A stretch of 64,000 nucleotides of DNA from Alviniconcha marisindica (taxonomy: Eukaryota > Mollusca > Gastropoda > Provannidae): NCBI GenBank assembly GCA_018857735.1, contig JABMCL010000520.1, positions 333,501-397,500 on the forward strand, read 5' to 3'. Below, in pieces: positions 44,337 through 59,630 of this stretch (position 1 is its first letter; each line of letters opens with the position of its first letter). The notes beneath the pieces were generated by a model. The model made no database searches and was not told the DNA's origin. It was given only the letters and a program-made list of their open reading frames with translations. Made by a program: the position numbers and the translations under genes.

Positions 44337-46469
44337 ACACTAACAGGCCAAGTACCACAGGAAATGCAGGATTTTAAACTGAATCCAGCACTTCCCACAC
44401 TGATCAAATTCACTTGTGAAACTTTAATCCGCTTTTATGGACACGATGTTTAGCAATGAACATGGTGTCTACTCATGTGTCACTTATTCAGCACTGCACT
44501 CATCATAAACAGGGCTGAAAATGGGGACTGGCTTTGTTTTTATCCTCTCTCAAAAAAAAGGAAAAACAAAACCCACCAGCACCAGCAGAAGTTTTTCACA
44601 CACTGATAAAAACAACACACTCTCAGCATGATCATAATAAATATATTTTACAACAGTGCTAAACTGTTATTACAACATTAGATCTAGTCATGTTGATCTG
44701 ACACACATGAATCTCACCTGTGTTTACACATAATTATAACATCAAACAGAAAATGAAGAGGGAAAGAAAGACATTTAAAAATGGCACAATTTACAAATGT
44801 AAACTTTAAATAAACTATGATGACAAATGTTTATTTCTCTTGCTTCATGTGTAACAGTCAACAATTCACAAGTGATTATGCTGATGACACGACTTACTGA
44901 GAATTAGATTTCAAGATACTGGTCACAATCATACTGCACTATCATAAATAAAAACTGATCTCTGAAGAACTACCTTTATGGCTTTAATCATCAAAGTAAT
45001 TTGCTAGGAACCACACATCCCTGTGTCATGGCACCCATGCTTTTCATAATTATACCAACCGATATGGGTCTGAGTCCTCACACAGTTACAGACTCACAAC
45101 ATAGGAATTGTGTACCATGCTATGAACACAGTCTGTATCTCATGAGTCTGTGGCCACCCATACATTTGTTTGCTCCCTGGATAAACAATTTTGTCTGCTT
45201 ATGACCAGTGATACATTTAGGAGTACTGAAGTTCCATGGCAAAAATCCTGAGAACTTGTGAGCTTTTGGTGTGTGAATGGGAGGCTGGGTGAGTGGGTCC
45301 ATCTGTCAGCCCCCAAGTGAGCCACCAGTCCATGCTATGCCGCATGCATATATATATATATATATCGCCTACAATGGAATCTGGATAAGGTGGATGAAAA
45401 ATGTCTGCAGAATGCACACCAATACAGTCAGAACAAACAACCAAGAACAACAGGGGATAGTTAGTAAAATTTGGATTTTAAGGTCAGACTGTCAACTGCA
45501 CAGGGTCACATCAGGACGATCAAAATCTATCATAAGCAAATTTCAGAACTCTTTGCATGAATATAAACCCTTTTTCGAGTCAAATCTACAAGAACAGCAT
45601 GGGACAAGTCGAACACAGCTTCCATTAGTTTTAAAAGAGTTATTACCTAAAATATGAGACACAGTAACTAAATTTTATGCATAACTGAAAGCACAGATCT
45701 ATGTGATGCTGCTTAATGCCCAAATATTAACAACAAAATGGTAAACTGACGAATGGTGCAGCACAAATCACTGACCGGAGGTATGTTCCAGAAATCCAAA
45801 GAGCACAAGACACTGTCATTGTGTTAACATGTTTAGTTACCTGTCAAGTACCTTCAGGTTCATGCTGAGACTAAGAGTGGTTCAGTTGAGTCAGTGAGTT
45901 GGTCATGGTATGCTGACTCAAAAGACTAGATTCATATTGTGCTGGAGACAATGACAAAAGCAGATAAGTAGAGCACAAGACAACGTCAAAATGATCAAAC
46001 AAAACTTTCATGCTGAGATAGTGAAGGTCATAATACAAATTTATATTATATCAATATTTGCCATTAGTATCACACCATATTATGGATAATGACAAATTAC
46101 ATAAATTTACAGATGAGAAAACCAGAACACAAACCACTGACAGTGCCAAGCATTTTTAGTTCATACTGATATGGTATTATATATCAACTACAGATCTTTT
46201 ATTATTTAACATGCCTAGAGGTAGACAACCTATCAGATTTGTGATTAAATGTTTACTAGTAGTAGTACTTCCACAGCACTACCCTAAATGTCCTGCTTAG
46301 TTAGAAACATAAACCTCCCGGGATGCACATAAAACAGAACTATTTTGTGACAATTTTTCAGATTTTGTTGGCAACGAGGACAGGCATTAACATCAACTTA
46401 GACTGAGAGGGCCAGAGAGAAACAGCACAGATTATTTCTTTACAATCAGTCAACAACTTCAACTCTTCT

Positions 46470-49400
46470 TCATCGATATTTCATCTTTTCAGTTCTGGGC
46501 CTCCATGCTTTGAGCAAGACAACACTGAAATAAAGTCCAAAGCCATGAATTTGTGTGCAGATGGCGAGGAACAACGCCCACAACACCACAGCTGGCATTC
46601 CAAACATGACGTATGTGTACTTCCTTTCCGAAAAATAGGCCAGCATATCATTCCTCAAATCCATAATGCCAAAAACAACAGGCACAATCCCAAAGACAAC
46701 AGTGCCCAGCATGTACTGTTTGAGCAGGAAACTATGGTTCTGTGGGGTGGAGCGCCAGCCAATCACAGCAGAGACGAGACTGAAGAGCCAGGCGTACTCC
46801 CATGGCCGAGGGTGAGGCAGGTCCCAGCGCCGGAGAGCCATGATGTTGAAGCCAAAGAGAGAGGTGATTCCAGGAGCCAGGCGAATCAGCATCAGGAGGC
46901 CTAGGATCATGTGGAGGAAGACGTCGAACCGCAGCCTTGTCTTGTTCAGGGAACTGAAACATAACAGTGTCACTGTCAATAACTGAACAAACCAAGCTGT
47001 CCAAGGGCTATTGTAAAAGAAGACATCAACCCACACCTTTGTCCTCTTCAGGAAAATGGCACAAAAGATGACATCAAACCATACCCTTATCTTCTCCAGG
47101 GAAATAGCACACAAAAATACACCACAATTCAAACCACACCCTCGTCCTGCTCAGGAAAATGACACAACAGAAGATATCAAACCACACCCTCATCTTGTTC
47201 AGAATACAGAAACATAGTGTCAAGCTGTTGAAGGGCTAGGATGAGAAAAGACATCAAATGACACACTTGTTGTGTTCAGGAAACTGAACCATTGTGTCAA
47301 TAAAACAAACTGTGCAAAGGCCAGTGTCAGAAGACAACAAAGCATACCCTTGTCTTGTTCAGGGAAAAAAAACACAGCACAGTGTCATTGTCAGTATCAT
47401 TAATTCATATATAATAAATGACTTTAAAAAGAAAAGAAAAAAAAAGGCTGTCCCAATACTTGCTGTAATGAACAAAAACATCAATTACCAAACCACGGCC
47501 TTGTAAGCTGTAATGTTCAGAAAAGTAAAGCATAACAAAATACAGTGTTAACAAAATTGATTTGTCCTGGTCTGTGCCTGTGGCAAAGTAAGACATCAAA
47601 CCACACTCTGGGAACTGAAAGTGAAACACCAATCCAGGGTCACTGTGACTGTGAGTAAAACAAGCTGTCCCAATGTAGACAATGATGAAGGAAGGCACCA
47701 AACTACACAGTACACTCCTGAGCAAACTAAAAACTCAGCACAGTGCCACTGCCACCATGCCAAGCTGTCCAACTCCAAGGCTTGTACTTGTGTATATATA
47801 TGTACTTGCAGTGAAGAAAGACGTCAAACCACACAATGAGAATTGAAACATCAATACAGTGCCACTGCCACAGTGCCAGTAACAAGCTCTGAAGCTGTCC
47901 CAGGATTGTACAAGTTTGTAAGTTGTAAGACAGTGCCCACACCACAATTTCTGAAGAGAAGGAAAAGTTGAGTAGCCTTAAGATTGAGTGAAGTGTACTT
48001 GAACTGACACCCATCTGCTTACAACTTATACAATTACAAGTATTATTCAGACTATTCATCGATTTCTTTTGGAAACTCCTGTTTGTAGTTGTAGTCTTGT
48101 ACTAAGCTGCTCCCATTCCTAAAGAATGTTTTTTCTCTCTCACTATCTTGCATTTCAAATGTTGGTGAAATGACTCAGAACATGTGTATTACTATTACTA
48201 TTAGTATTAGATGTAAAGTGCTGTAACAGGACCGTTGAATGCAGGGTATGACAATAATGTGTTTTTTCACTTGCCCTGTAGGGCAAGTAGATGAATTTTC
48301 TACTTCCCCGAGTGGCTAACATAGTTGCCCATGCCTGATTGTTAAACAAACAAAAACTGCCACAGTGACTCAAAATCTAGTGCTTAAATGGGCGACTTAG
48401 CTGCGGATCGCCCCGCTTGGTGGCGCGGGGCATATTTGGGGCTTTGACAAAGCTGAAGTCAGCTGCAAATGATCTCCCCTACACTATCCAGGTGGCGCTG
48501 GGCCTATTTGGGCAGTGCAATGCTCAAGCCAGCAAAGTCGCTCATTGAAATATGATACTGTCAATAAAATAAATTTAATAAAAAAGCCTGATAACAACTT
48601 GCCCGTTCGGGCAGGCCACTGAGATCTTCACCTGCCCGACTGAGTATGTTACCTGCCCCGGGCAGTACTCATCGTCATACCCTGGAATGTTAGGGGAAAA
48701 AAGCGTCAAACACTTGAAGAAATCCACAAAACTGTCAGATCGCTGAGCTGCATGACAGATGACTAACAAAAAGTGACATGCCTTGTGGCCTACTGCATTT
48801 GCAATCATTCACTTTTGTCAGGTCACTGGTTCAAATTCAACCATGAGCCATTTTTATTGAGAAATACAGTTTTGTTACAAGTGCCTTTTTGTTCATTTTA
48901 ACTTTACTATTTTTCATTATTATTTGTTAAATTTGGTTATCAAGTGGTTGTGCTGGGTCAGTTTCACAGCACAGTGATTGAGTGAAGAAGAAAAAGAAGA
49001 GGCAGTTCATCTTGGACGTTCACAGTTCACCTATCCTCATGGACGCAGGTTCACTGTTCACCTATTCATACTCATAGTTACTATTCACAGTGGTCACTTA
49101 TAGTTACTGTGTAAGACTAAGAGTTGCAACATTGTTGAACTGCATTGTTTCCCTAGTCCTACTCCTAAAAAAGAAAACAATCTTTTGCATAGCCGTTATA
49201 AATTTGGACTCCGATTCATAAGATTCTGCATGTAGCACTGAAAAACCCACTCCCTTCCCTGCATCCCTCCTGAGTGCAGCAGAATCTTATCTTCTTCGAC
49301 TCAATCACTGCTACACTAAGAGTCCAGTCTGCAAGATGAATGTGGCTGTCTTCTCCAGTTCCTCCTTGTTACCGTAGAGTTTGGTGTGTAACTGGACTGC

Positions 49401-49908
49401 CGTTGGCCACACATTTGTCCTTCTGCGGTGTGTAACTGGACTGCCGTTGGCCACACATTTGTCCTTCTGCAGACAGCAAGAACAAATGTGTGGCCAACGG
49501 CAGTCCAGTTACACACCAAACTCTACGGCAGCAAGGAGGAACTGGGGAAGACAGCTACATCTTGCAGACAGGGCTATCAGTATAGCAGCGATCGAGAAGA
49601 TAAGATTCTGCTGCACACGGGAGGGGATGCGGGGGAGGGAGTGGGTTTCTCAGTGCTGCATGTAAGCCCCTCTGATCCACTCTGTGTAGATTATTCAATG
49701 AAGCGTATGTAAGCCAAGCGGTTGCAGCGCAAGCTGCCTGCTTAGCCCAAGGTTACTGAACTCGATTCGTGACACTGTGAAAGTCTGCACGTGTAGGACT
49801 GATTACCCAGCTCGCATACCTGACTTTGTACTGCCATGCGATGCTTTCTCTGTGCCAGTGGTCACTGCCATCTGAGCCGGCAGGCCTGACTCCATACTTT
49901 GATGCCAT
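46470..49908 (-). CDS. JAGN1: Jagunal homolog (ER membrane protein), complete, 2 exons
   Basis: Multipass ER membrane protein of the Jagunal family, known for ER organisation in fly oocytes and for secretory function and neutrophil maturation in mammals. Exon 1 is 49908-49820 and exon 2 is 46953-46470; together 190 codons plus stop, close to the ~185-200 residues of the family. Exon 1 carries the family N-terminus (GSDGSD, HRES); exon 2 begins SLNKTRLRF, matching the LNKSRLK motif of insect Jagunal. Hydrophobic segments lie near residues 41-57, 84-96, 109-128 and 150-175. PWEYAW and IHGFGLYFSVVLLKAW match family blocks. The C-terminus EKMKYR fits a KxKxx COPI retrieval signal. The 2.9-kb intron holds an acceptor-derived array, a MITE and an inverted repeat. 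It is head-to-head with IRAK1BP1. Confidence 0.92.
46935..47930 (-). repeat. Degenerate array of JAGN1 exon 2 acceptor and exon start
   Basis: Upstream of the exon 2 acceptor (transcript sense TTTCAG/TTCCCTGAACAAGAC) lie repeated 60-90-bp segments with CCCTGAACAAGACAAGG- and TTTGATGTC-like blocks. Conceptual reading of the copies gives LEKIRVWFDV and LKRTKVWVDV next to the true LNKTRLRFDV, showing they derive from the exon edge. The clearest copies are 46985-47390; weaker ones reach about 47930. Confidence 0.75.
48237..48689 (+). mobile_element. Non-autonomous DNA transposon (MITE) in the JAGN1 intron
   Basis: Element 48242-48684 begins CAGGGTATGAC and ends GTCATACCCTG, an 11-bp perfect terminal inverted repeat, with GAATG directly repeated on both sides (48237-48241, 48685-48689), a 5-bp target-site duplication. 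Internal GCCCGxxCGGGC and CTTGCCCTGTAGGGCAAG hairpins; no transposase. Confidence 0.8.
48740..48850 (+). repeat. tRNA-like SINE fragment
   Basis: GCTGAGCTGCATGACAGATG and a B-box-like GGTTCAAATTCAACC suggest a degenerate tRNA-derived head. No second copy in the window. Confidence 0.35.
49228..49662. repeat. Large imperfect inverted repeat (foldback) in JAGN1 intron
   Basis: Left arm from about 49228 (GCATGTAGCACTGAAAAACC) pairs with the right arm ending about 49662 (GGTTTCTCAGTGCTGCATG). Arms of ~180-200 bp also share AGCAGAATCTTATCTTCT, CAGTTCCTCCTTG and GTTTGGTGTGTAACTGGACT. The inner part of the left arm is duplicated in tandem (49383-49475). Confidence 0.88.
49700..49800 (+). repeat. tRNA-like SINE fragment near JAGN1 exon 1
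   Basis: GTAAGCCAAGCGGTTGCAGC followed by CTGAACTCGATTCG resembles A- and B-box regions. Degenerate; ends ~20 bp before JAGN1 exon 1. Confidence 0.35.
49820..49908 (-). CDS. JAGN1: JAGN1 first coding exon
   Basis: On the minus strand an ATG at 49908 opens 29 codons plus two bases (MASKYGVRPAGSDGSDHWHR and on to QYKV-S), ending at a GTATGC donor. The split serine codon AG/T joins exactly to the acceptor at 46953. The GTDGSDF-like block and the phase fit are what identify it; it is too short to stand out as an open reading frame. Confidence 0.85.
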
Positions 49909-50287
49909 TCCCACGAAAGAGTTGTGTTGCTCTGAACCTGGAGATTTTCAGATGTGACACCGAAAACGAACGTTGCAAGGCCAGCAGGTTCCGGAGAGGA
50001 AGTTGTGTTACCGAAAATGGCAACTTCCGTTTCGTCGTCTACACCGTTAAAAATATTTTAGATTGTCACTCTTAAGTTGTATTTGGCAACTGTATGCATT
50101 GATAGCTATTTTTGTGCTCTAAAGAATATTTTTATGAACTAAGATGCTGAACATTGCTATCAAAATTAAAAATATTGCTTTTATTTACATTTTAACGTTG
50201 TAAAAAGGCTTGTCGTGTTTAGACTTGATACAACATGGCGGCACTTTCAACTGAATAAAGCCCACTTTCAGTTCTCCCACAAATTTG
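49909..50287. promoter_or_regulatory. Bidirectional promoter between JAGN1 and IRAK1BP1
   Basis: Only 379 bp separate the divergent start codons of JAGN1 and IRAK1BP1, so both 5' UTRs and core promoters must sit here unless an upstream non-coding exon exists. The strip has CpGs around 49950-50045, GGAA cores such as GGAGAGGAAG, and no obvious TATA box. At 50232-50242 AACATGGCGGC matches the YY1 initiator-type consensus; its ATG also opens a 7-codon upstream ORF (50235-50258) ahead of IRAK1BP1. Confidence 0.6.
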
Positions 50288-53389
<3,102 letters not shown>

Positions 53390-55647
53390 CAGTAAATAAT
53401 ACAACACAGTGACATGTTGTTTCTCCTTTTTTTGTTTTGTTTTGTTTTGTTGCTGTTGTTTTGTCTGTTGGGTAATTGTTGTTAAATAAGAATATGTCTT
53501 TTTATGTTTTTGTTTGTTTGTCTACTTAAGATGAGATCATACATAATAATATATTTGTGTGTTAAGTTCTTTTCTTTGATCATTTTGCTATCTATTTGTA
53601 GTTTATTTGTTTCGGGGGGTGACATTTTTTAAATTATTTTAATTTAGTCTCATTGAAAATTTCAGTACAATAAACTTAAATCTCCCAAAGGCAGTATGAA
53701 TGGACCAGATCATGAAGTTGAGATGAAGTACCAGATTTAAGAGGTTTGATGTGGGTAAATGTTTGTTAGAATAGTCTATACTGAAATCTGCATTTTGTAC
53801 CTGCTAAATACAAAATTGTATTTACTCACATAGTCACAAGGCCAGATTTAAGAAAAGAAAATCTTCACATAACCCAAATTTGTGAGTCTTGCATTGGACT
53901 TATTTAGAGGGACTTAATGTCTTGTGTGAATGCACAACCAAATTATTCATTTTTGATGCAATACATTCAGCTTTTAAAGTTTTATTTTCTTTGTGCTCCT
54001 TCCTGGGTTCATACAGTTTTGAAAGTCTGGAAAAGGTTTTGGAAATCTAAACAGCATTTTCCATGTCTGAAAACAAAATTGAAAAGTGGGATGATTTTAT
54101 CAGGGTTTGGAAAAAAGTATAAAATACTTCAAAATTATGACTTTATCCATCGGTGTTACAAATATTAATAGAAGATTTTTATGTTAATAAAAGTGGAAAA
54201 GACAGAAGTCAAACAATCAGTGTTGTTGGAAACTGTCAGAGCTTGTACTAATACAATTATGTGCACTGGTAAGTGGTGTGCAGACAACTGGGATGGAAAT
54301 CTTTTTGCTGTCCGGAAGAAGTCTGGAATTTTGTCATTCAGAGTCAGAACCATGTCCCCCAGACCACAAATCCCAATAACTGAGTAAGATTTCACTCATT
54401 TATCGATGCAGCAAAATCTCAGTATTTTGTTTTCTGTATTCAAAAGCAGTGTTGGGGAAACTTCTGAGGGGCCTATGGGGTGGAGCAGATAATAATTATG
54501 GCCTTTTCCAAGTGCATAGATACCATCCTGAACTGAACTGTACTCTGTATTCTGTATGATGGAATTATGATTTATAAATTTACATATTCAACAAATTATC
54601 ATTTGTTCACATAAGCAAAATCAGATTTTTCACCTGAGGGGCTGAACGGATAGCAGCATACAGAAGGAGCATAATCTACTTCCATTTTTCTGTTTTGTAT
54701 TAATTTTATATTTTTATTTGTGTACTTATCCGCACTTCTTTTTTTTCTTTTTTTTTTTTTTTCATCCTCAGGTGTCAGTGTATGACAAGACATTAAAAAG
54801 AGCAATTACTTACTAACTAAATTATTTCTTCATGTATGAATCTATGATTATTTGTTCATTCATTTGCTTGATCATTTAATTCATTTCTGTACAATGTCAA
54901 TGTTTAATAACAAAACCATGCTTGTAAAATGCTTGGTTTGCTTATCAAACTGGTTCATTATTAAATCCTCTAAAAAGATTATGGAATCATCCTTCAGTTT
55001 TATTTCATGGTACTGTTACTGTTTTTAACCTTTGCAGTTGCAGTTGATTAATTGTTGCATGTGTATTTTCCTGACCAATTTTGTTGGCACAGCATTTGTT
55101 TTATTGTTGATATTTTTAACGATTCATATAATTATACTGTACATCTTTGTACAGCAGATACTGAGTGTTGAGATTTTTAATGATTAATATCATTCTATTG
55201 TACATCTTTATGTGTGGTTACTGTTAGTTAGTTAGTTAGTTAGTTGGTGCTTTGAGCCCAGTCAACCACATATTTTTAAATATTAATATAATTGTATTGT
55301 ACATCTTTGTACAGCAGTTGCTGAGGGGAAACCATAGCACACCTGGATCTTCAGCTCTTTCTAATGTTTGTTTGTCAGGGTTCAAACTGGCACCACTTGA
55401 CCCCCACATCCCCATCTACTGCCTTAACCATTCATCCATGTCTGTGATATTTCTCCTATATCAAGTTCCATAAAAATAAGCACAGATGTTAATGTTGGTG
55501 GCATGTAATGTTTCCCATAACAGGCTGTCTGTCCGTCCACATCCATCTGTATGTTTTATGTTTGGACTGCATCTTAATTCATCATAATTATGTCCTAGTA
55601 ACAATAATTAAAGTTGGAAATTGTTTGCTTGGTAATATTTTTGTTTG

Positions 55648-55731
<84 letters not shown>

Positions 55732-55809
55732 AGCTTAGCAAGAACTAGTAGTTAGGTTTTTGACTGAACCTAAACTACAATCCTTGTAAAATAAAGTTTT
55801 TGAGTTTGA

Positions 55810-55883
<74 letters not shown>

Positions 55884-56288
55884 CTCTCTTTCTCTCTCAC
55901 CAGAATAGAATCAGTATGCATGTGTATCTATTAGTATTAACATGTTGTTTTTAAATTGTCCCCTCTCTCTCTCTCACACACACACACCGACACCCACACA
56001 CACAAACACCAACTCAAGAATAATACCAAAGTAAAAATGTATTTAAAAAATCCACATTTCCACAAACCCACATCATGTACTCATTTCTTGTGGAGGGAGG
56101 GAGGGTGGTGGGGACAGGTCCATTAGATGAACAAATAAAGTTAACACTCAAGACAACACAAAGTTCAGAACCTAGGAATTCACAGTTTCAAAACAAACCC
56201 CAAAAAACTGATGCCACACAGTTCATGAGATATTAAATATGCCTTTACAAATGGCTAAACATTTGTATTTGCTCTCTCTCTCTCTCCC

Positions 56289-56322
<34 letters not shown>

Positions 56323-56995
56323 TACACACTAGTGTGCTCACAGATAGAGAGCATCACTGAACAGTATGCTCCATGTGTAATTCATCAGACATAATTTACA
56401 ATTTGAAACCCACTATAAAATGTAAAATGTTGAAGTGTGTACATAATACACACAAGCAGTAAAGAACATTTTCAGAGATTTTGAAACCGTAAGTATCCAT
56501 ACATGGACTTCTGGATATACAACAAACATGAACAAGTGCAGCATGAGAGAGAAGGAGAATATTTGGCAAAGTAGTATGTTGCAGAGCAAAAATGGATAAA
56601 ACAAGCAAAACACAGACGTTTTACATAATGATGGGATGACATGACATTGACACACTTGCAAAAAAAGAAAAATCGAACTCCATGCCCAATGCAATATTAA
56701 TCATAAAACACACAACAACAAATGAATACAAACACTGATGTAATGCCATGAACAGCAAGGCATTTGTTTCTTGTGTTTGCTTTGGGTGCAAGTCTTTCAA
56801 AGAGGAACTGAACCAAAGATGCAACTTGGCTTGAAAATGTAAAAATATTCACAGTTCTTCATGCTTGATTTGGTTGTTCTATCACTGAGAAAGAGAGAAC
56901 TCAGAACTTTATTACTCATTGATTAAGCTTTTGGGCAGTTGCCTATTCTTACAATCTGTCCCTGCTAATCTAGATGCCAATAAGCTACACATATT

Positions 56996-57030
<35 letters not shown>

Positions 57031-57672
57031 CCTACAAAGGGAAAAACTTACCTAGCTGCACCAGAGAGTAACATTCTTCTTGATAAACTAGATCTAATAT
57101 GCCCTGTCCTTAAAGCTAGTGGGTAAACAATACCAGCCAGACCAGTTTCATACAAGGAGAGCTCATCAGTGGCTAAGCAGTGACCATAACCAGAGAGAAT
57201 GTTTCAAGCCATAACCATCAAAGACCACTAAGGCATGGGAGAAACTTCTCACCTTTTACCACCTAGAGGCTCTGTCTTTATATATATATATAAAGAGAGA
57301 CAGAGACAGACAGAAGAAAAAAAGAGTAACATATTTTGCTTCCAATTTCAGTTCCTCTCAGCTCAGATATATTGGTTTACTCTTTACCAATGAAGAGCAG
57401 AAAAAAGGATGGCTCATGACATTTTGGAAACTTCTGCAACCCGTGCCCCACTTGTTTATGATGTTACTGATACCAACTGCTAAGCACAAAATGGCAGCAA
57501 TCATGTTCGCGTTTCAGTGACTTTCAAACATTAATCTTCTAACAAAGAGGATGAGAAATCAAGTGAAAAACTGCTGGATGTCAATTTTTCATTCCATTCC
57601 TATTTGTATAAAGGCCCATGATGCTTCTTTGGACTGGTTCCCCTTAACTGTTTTTTGTTGTTGTTGATTGAG
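53390..57672. other. Convergent 3' flank region, no gene seen
   Basis: IRAK1BP1 3' UTR (AATAAA at 53669) followed by AT-rich sequence and (CT)n/(CA)n tracts at 55659-55729, 55814-55880, 55967-55990, 56272-56320 and 56995-57030. A minus-strand AATAAA lies at about 56906 and could serve the gene at 59631-63868. No coding similarity recognised. Confidence 0.5.
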
Positions 57673-58133
57673 GATCGCTTATACAGCACTATTCTCCGCT
57701 CTCTTGAGCAGGCTCACTGCGCTCGCATGTGGTTCTACATGAGTGACTAGCTTTCACAGCGTGTTTTTTTAAATAATCACCGAAGTGGTGTACTTAAGCG
57801 CTGGCATGGCTGGTGCCACATGAAACTGCTGCTGTCTCAGCACAAGTTCTGTGTACATCATACAACCATGCTCTATGTCACTTCATGCAAAGCCACATAT
57901 TTAAGGTGTATGGGTGTTTAGCTGTAACCTGCCACCTGCACTTTTGGCAGAATGACCAGGATCCTTTACGTGCTACTGTGGTAAAACAGGGATGGAACGG
58001 ATACCGAAATAAGAGTCAGCACAGAAAGTCGACCCAGGAGAAGAAAATTCTCCCACTGTTCCTGCAGGGATTCGAACCCGCAACCTTTCAATCACAGGTC
58101 CGGCGCTCTAACCACTGAGCTATCCCCGCCCCC
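57673..58133 (-). mobile_element. tRNA-derived SINE, family A, copy 3
   Basis: Same family as 14443-14935. The head at the right has GGATTCGAACCCGCAACC (reverse B box) and AACCACTGAGCTATCCCC (reverse A box), the best preserved promoter of the three. Confidence 0.85.
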
Positions 58134-59630
58134 CTGTTTTGGTGCAGAACTGGGTGGGGGCCACATCAAGCATATGAACAGCACATAAATATTTACTGCA
58201 AAGTCACCACTTGAGCATTCAAATGACACAACTCACAACAAGAAAACTAGTGTTAAACCACTACGCAGACTGTATATTTATGTATGTACACTAATGTGAA
58301 ACAGTTGCACCCCATCAGCAGATTGCCCATGCCTACTCTTCCCCTCCCTCCCTTCCATTGCAGTCAGTTTACCTATAAAGACATTTCATCCCATCTTTTA
58401 GTGTATGTGTGTGTTTTTGTTTTTGTTTTGCTTGTTGTTGTGGGGTTAGTTTGTTTGTTTGTTGTTGTTTTTTTGTTGTTTTTGGGGGGTGCTTTTGAAC
58501 TAGTTTGCTTTGGAAGTATTTCAAAGGCAATAAAAAAAATCTCTCAATATTGGGTTGAAAGCATTAATCAGCAGTATGGGGGAGGGGTTGAATGAGTGGT
58601 TTGTTTGCATGTGCACTCATCTGGATATGTGTCAGTGTGCGAGTGCACGTGCATGTACGTGTGTCAATGTGTGCTTGCATGCGGATGTGCACATGCATAT
58701 GCACAGTATTGTTTCAAACAAATGTTAGTACGTTGCAGGCACATTCAATACACATGTGCACATGCCGTCTCTCAATGCTAACAAATAAGGAGTTCATGGT
58801 TGCATTGGCTGCAGTTTGCCTGCTTTCCCATTACCGGTTTCTCTAGCTGCAGACCCCCAGTGATCTCTGTCTGTAACCCTTTCTACAGAGATGCTGTCAT
58901 TTTGCCATTTCTGTCATTTTGTGTGGTGTTCTGTGGATGGGCTTCTGTGCAGTAAGTTACAAGCCTGATTATCAGAACAAGTACTGCTTTAAATTACTGT
59001 GCACTTTTCTGGAGTTTCAAGAGGAGAGGAAGGCTGTTAGTACTACTGTACACGCCACAACCACCAAGTGCATATGTATTCAGTGCTGGCCACCAGGTGT
59101 ATGTGTACTCAAAGAAGCAAGTACCAGTCAGGTGGCATCAACTGTTCAGCTGCATCAGTTTGCACGTGTATGTACGATCAGGTCAGTGAGTGACAGTTAG
59201 CTGTCCTCTGTTGGTGCAGTGAGTATTCACACACACACACACACACACACAAAATATATATGCATGCGTATGCACACACACATGCGCAAACATGTATGCA
59301 TACACACACACACACAGACATGCACATGCAACACACACACACACGCACACACATGACCATTAAATGCACTGTTCTAGTTTCTGCACTAAACTGAAAAAGA
59401 TGTTTGTCACATTTTAAGCAATAAAGACAATTCCTGTGCTCACAACACCAAAGACAGCAACCACGACAGTTACCATAAAACAGTTTGTCCACGTGCTTGT
59501 CGCCTGATGAAACAGAACTTAAAAAAATTAATATTACAGGAGTAGCACCAATCCATTGTGTGAGACCAAAAGGTGATCGAGATTTCACCTTAGCCTGAGT
59601 CTGTTTTTGTTTGAGTGTGTGTGCGTTTTT
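58134..59630. other. 3' flank of the minus-strand membrane protein gene
   Basis: No coding similarity seen. (CA)n-rich tracts lie at 59228-59350. Part may be 3' UTR of the gene ending at 59631. Confidence 0.45.

Larger units (their letters stand above)
41846..46469. other. Intergenic and JAGN1 3' UTR, no gene seen
   Basis: Apart from the SINE and MITE listed, AT-rich unique sequence. The first minus-strand polyadenylation signal after the JAGN1 stop is TTTATT (AATAAA in the transcript) at 46198-46203, giving a possible ~270-nt 3' UTR. A poly(G) tract is at 42778-42797. Confidence 0.5.
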
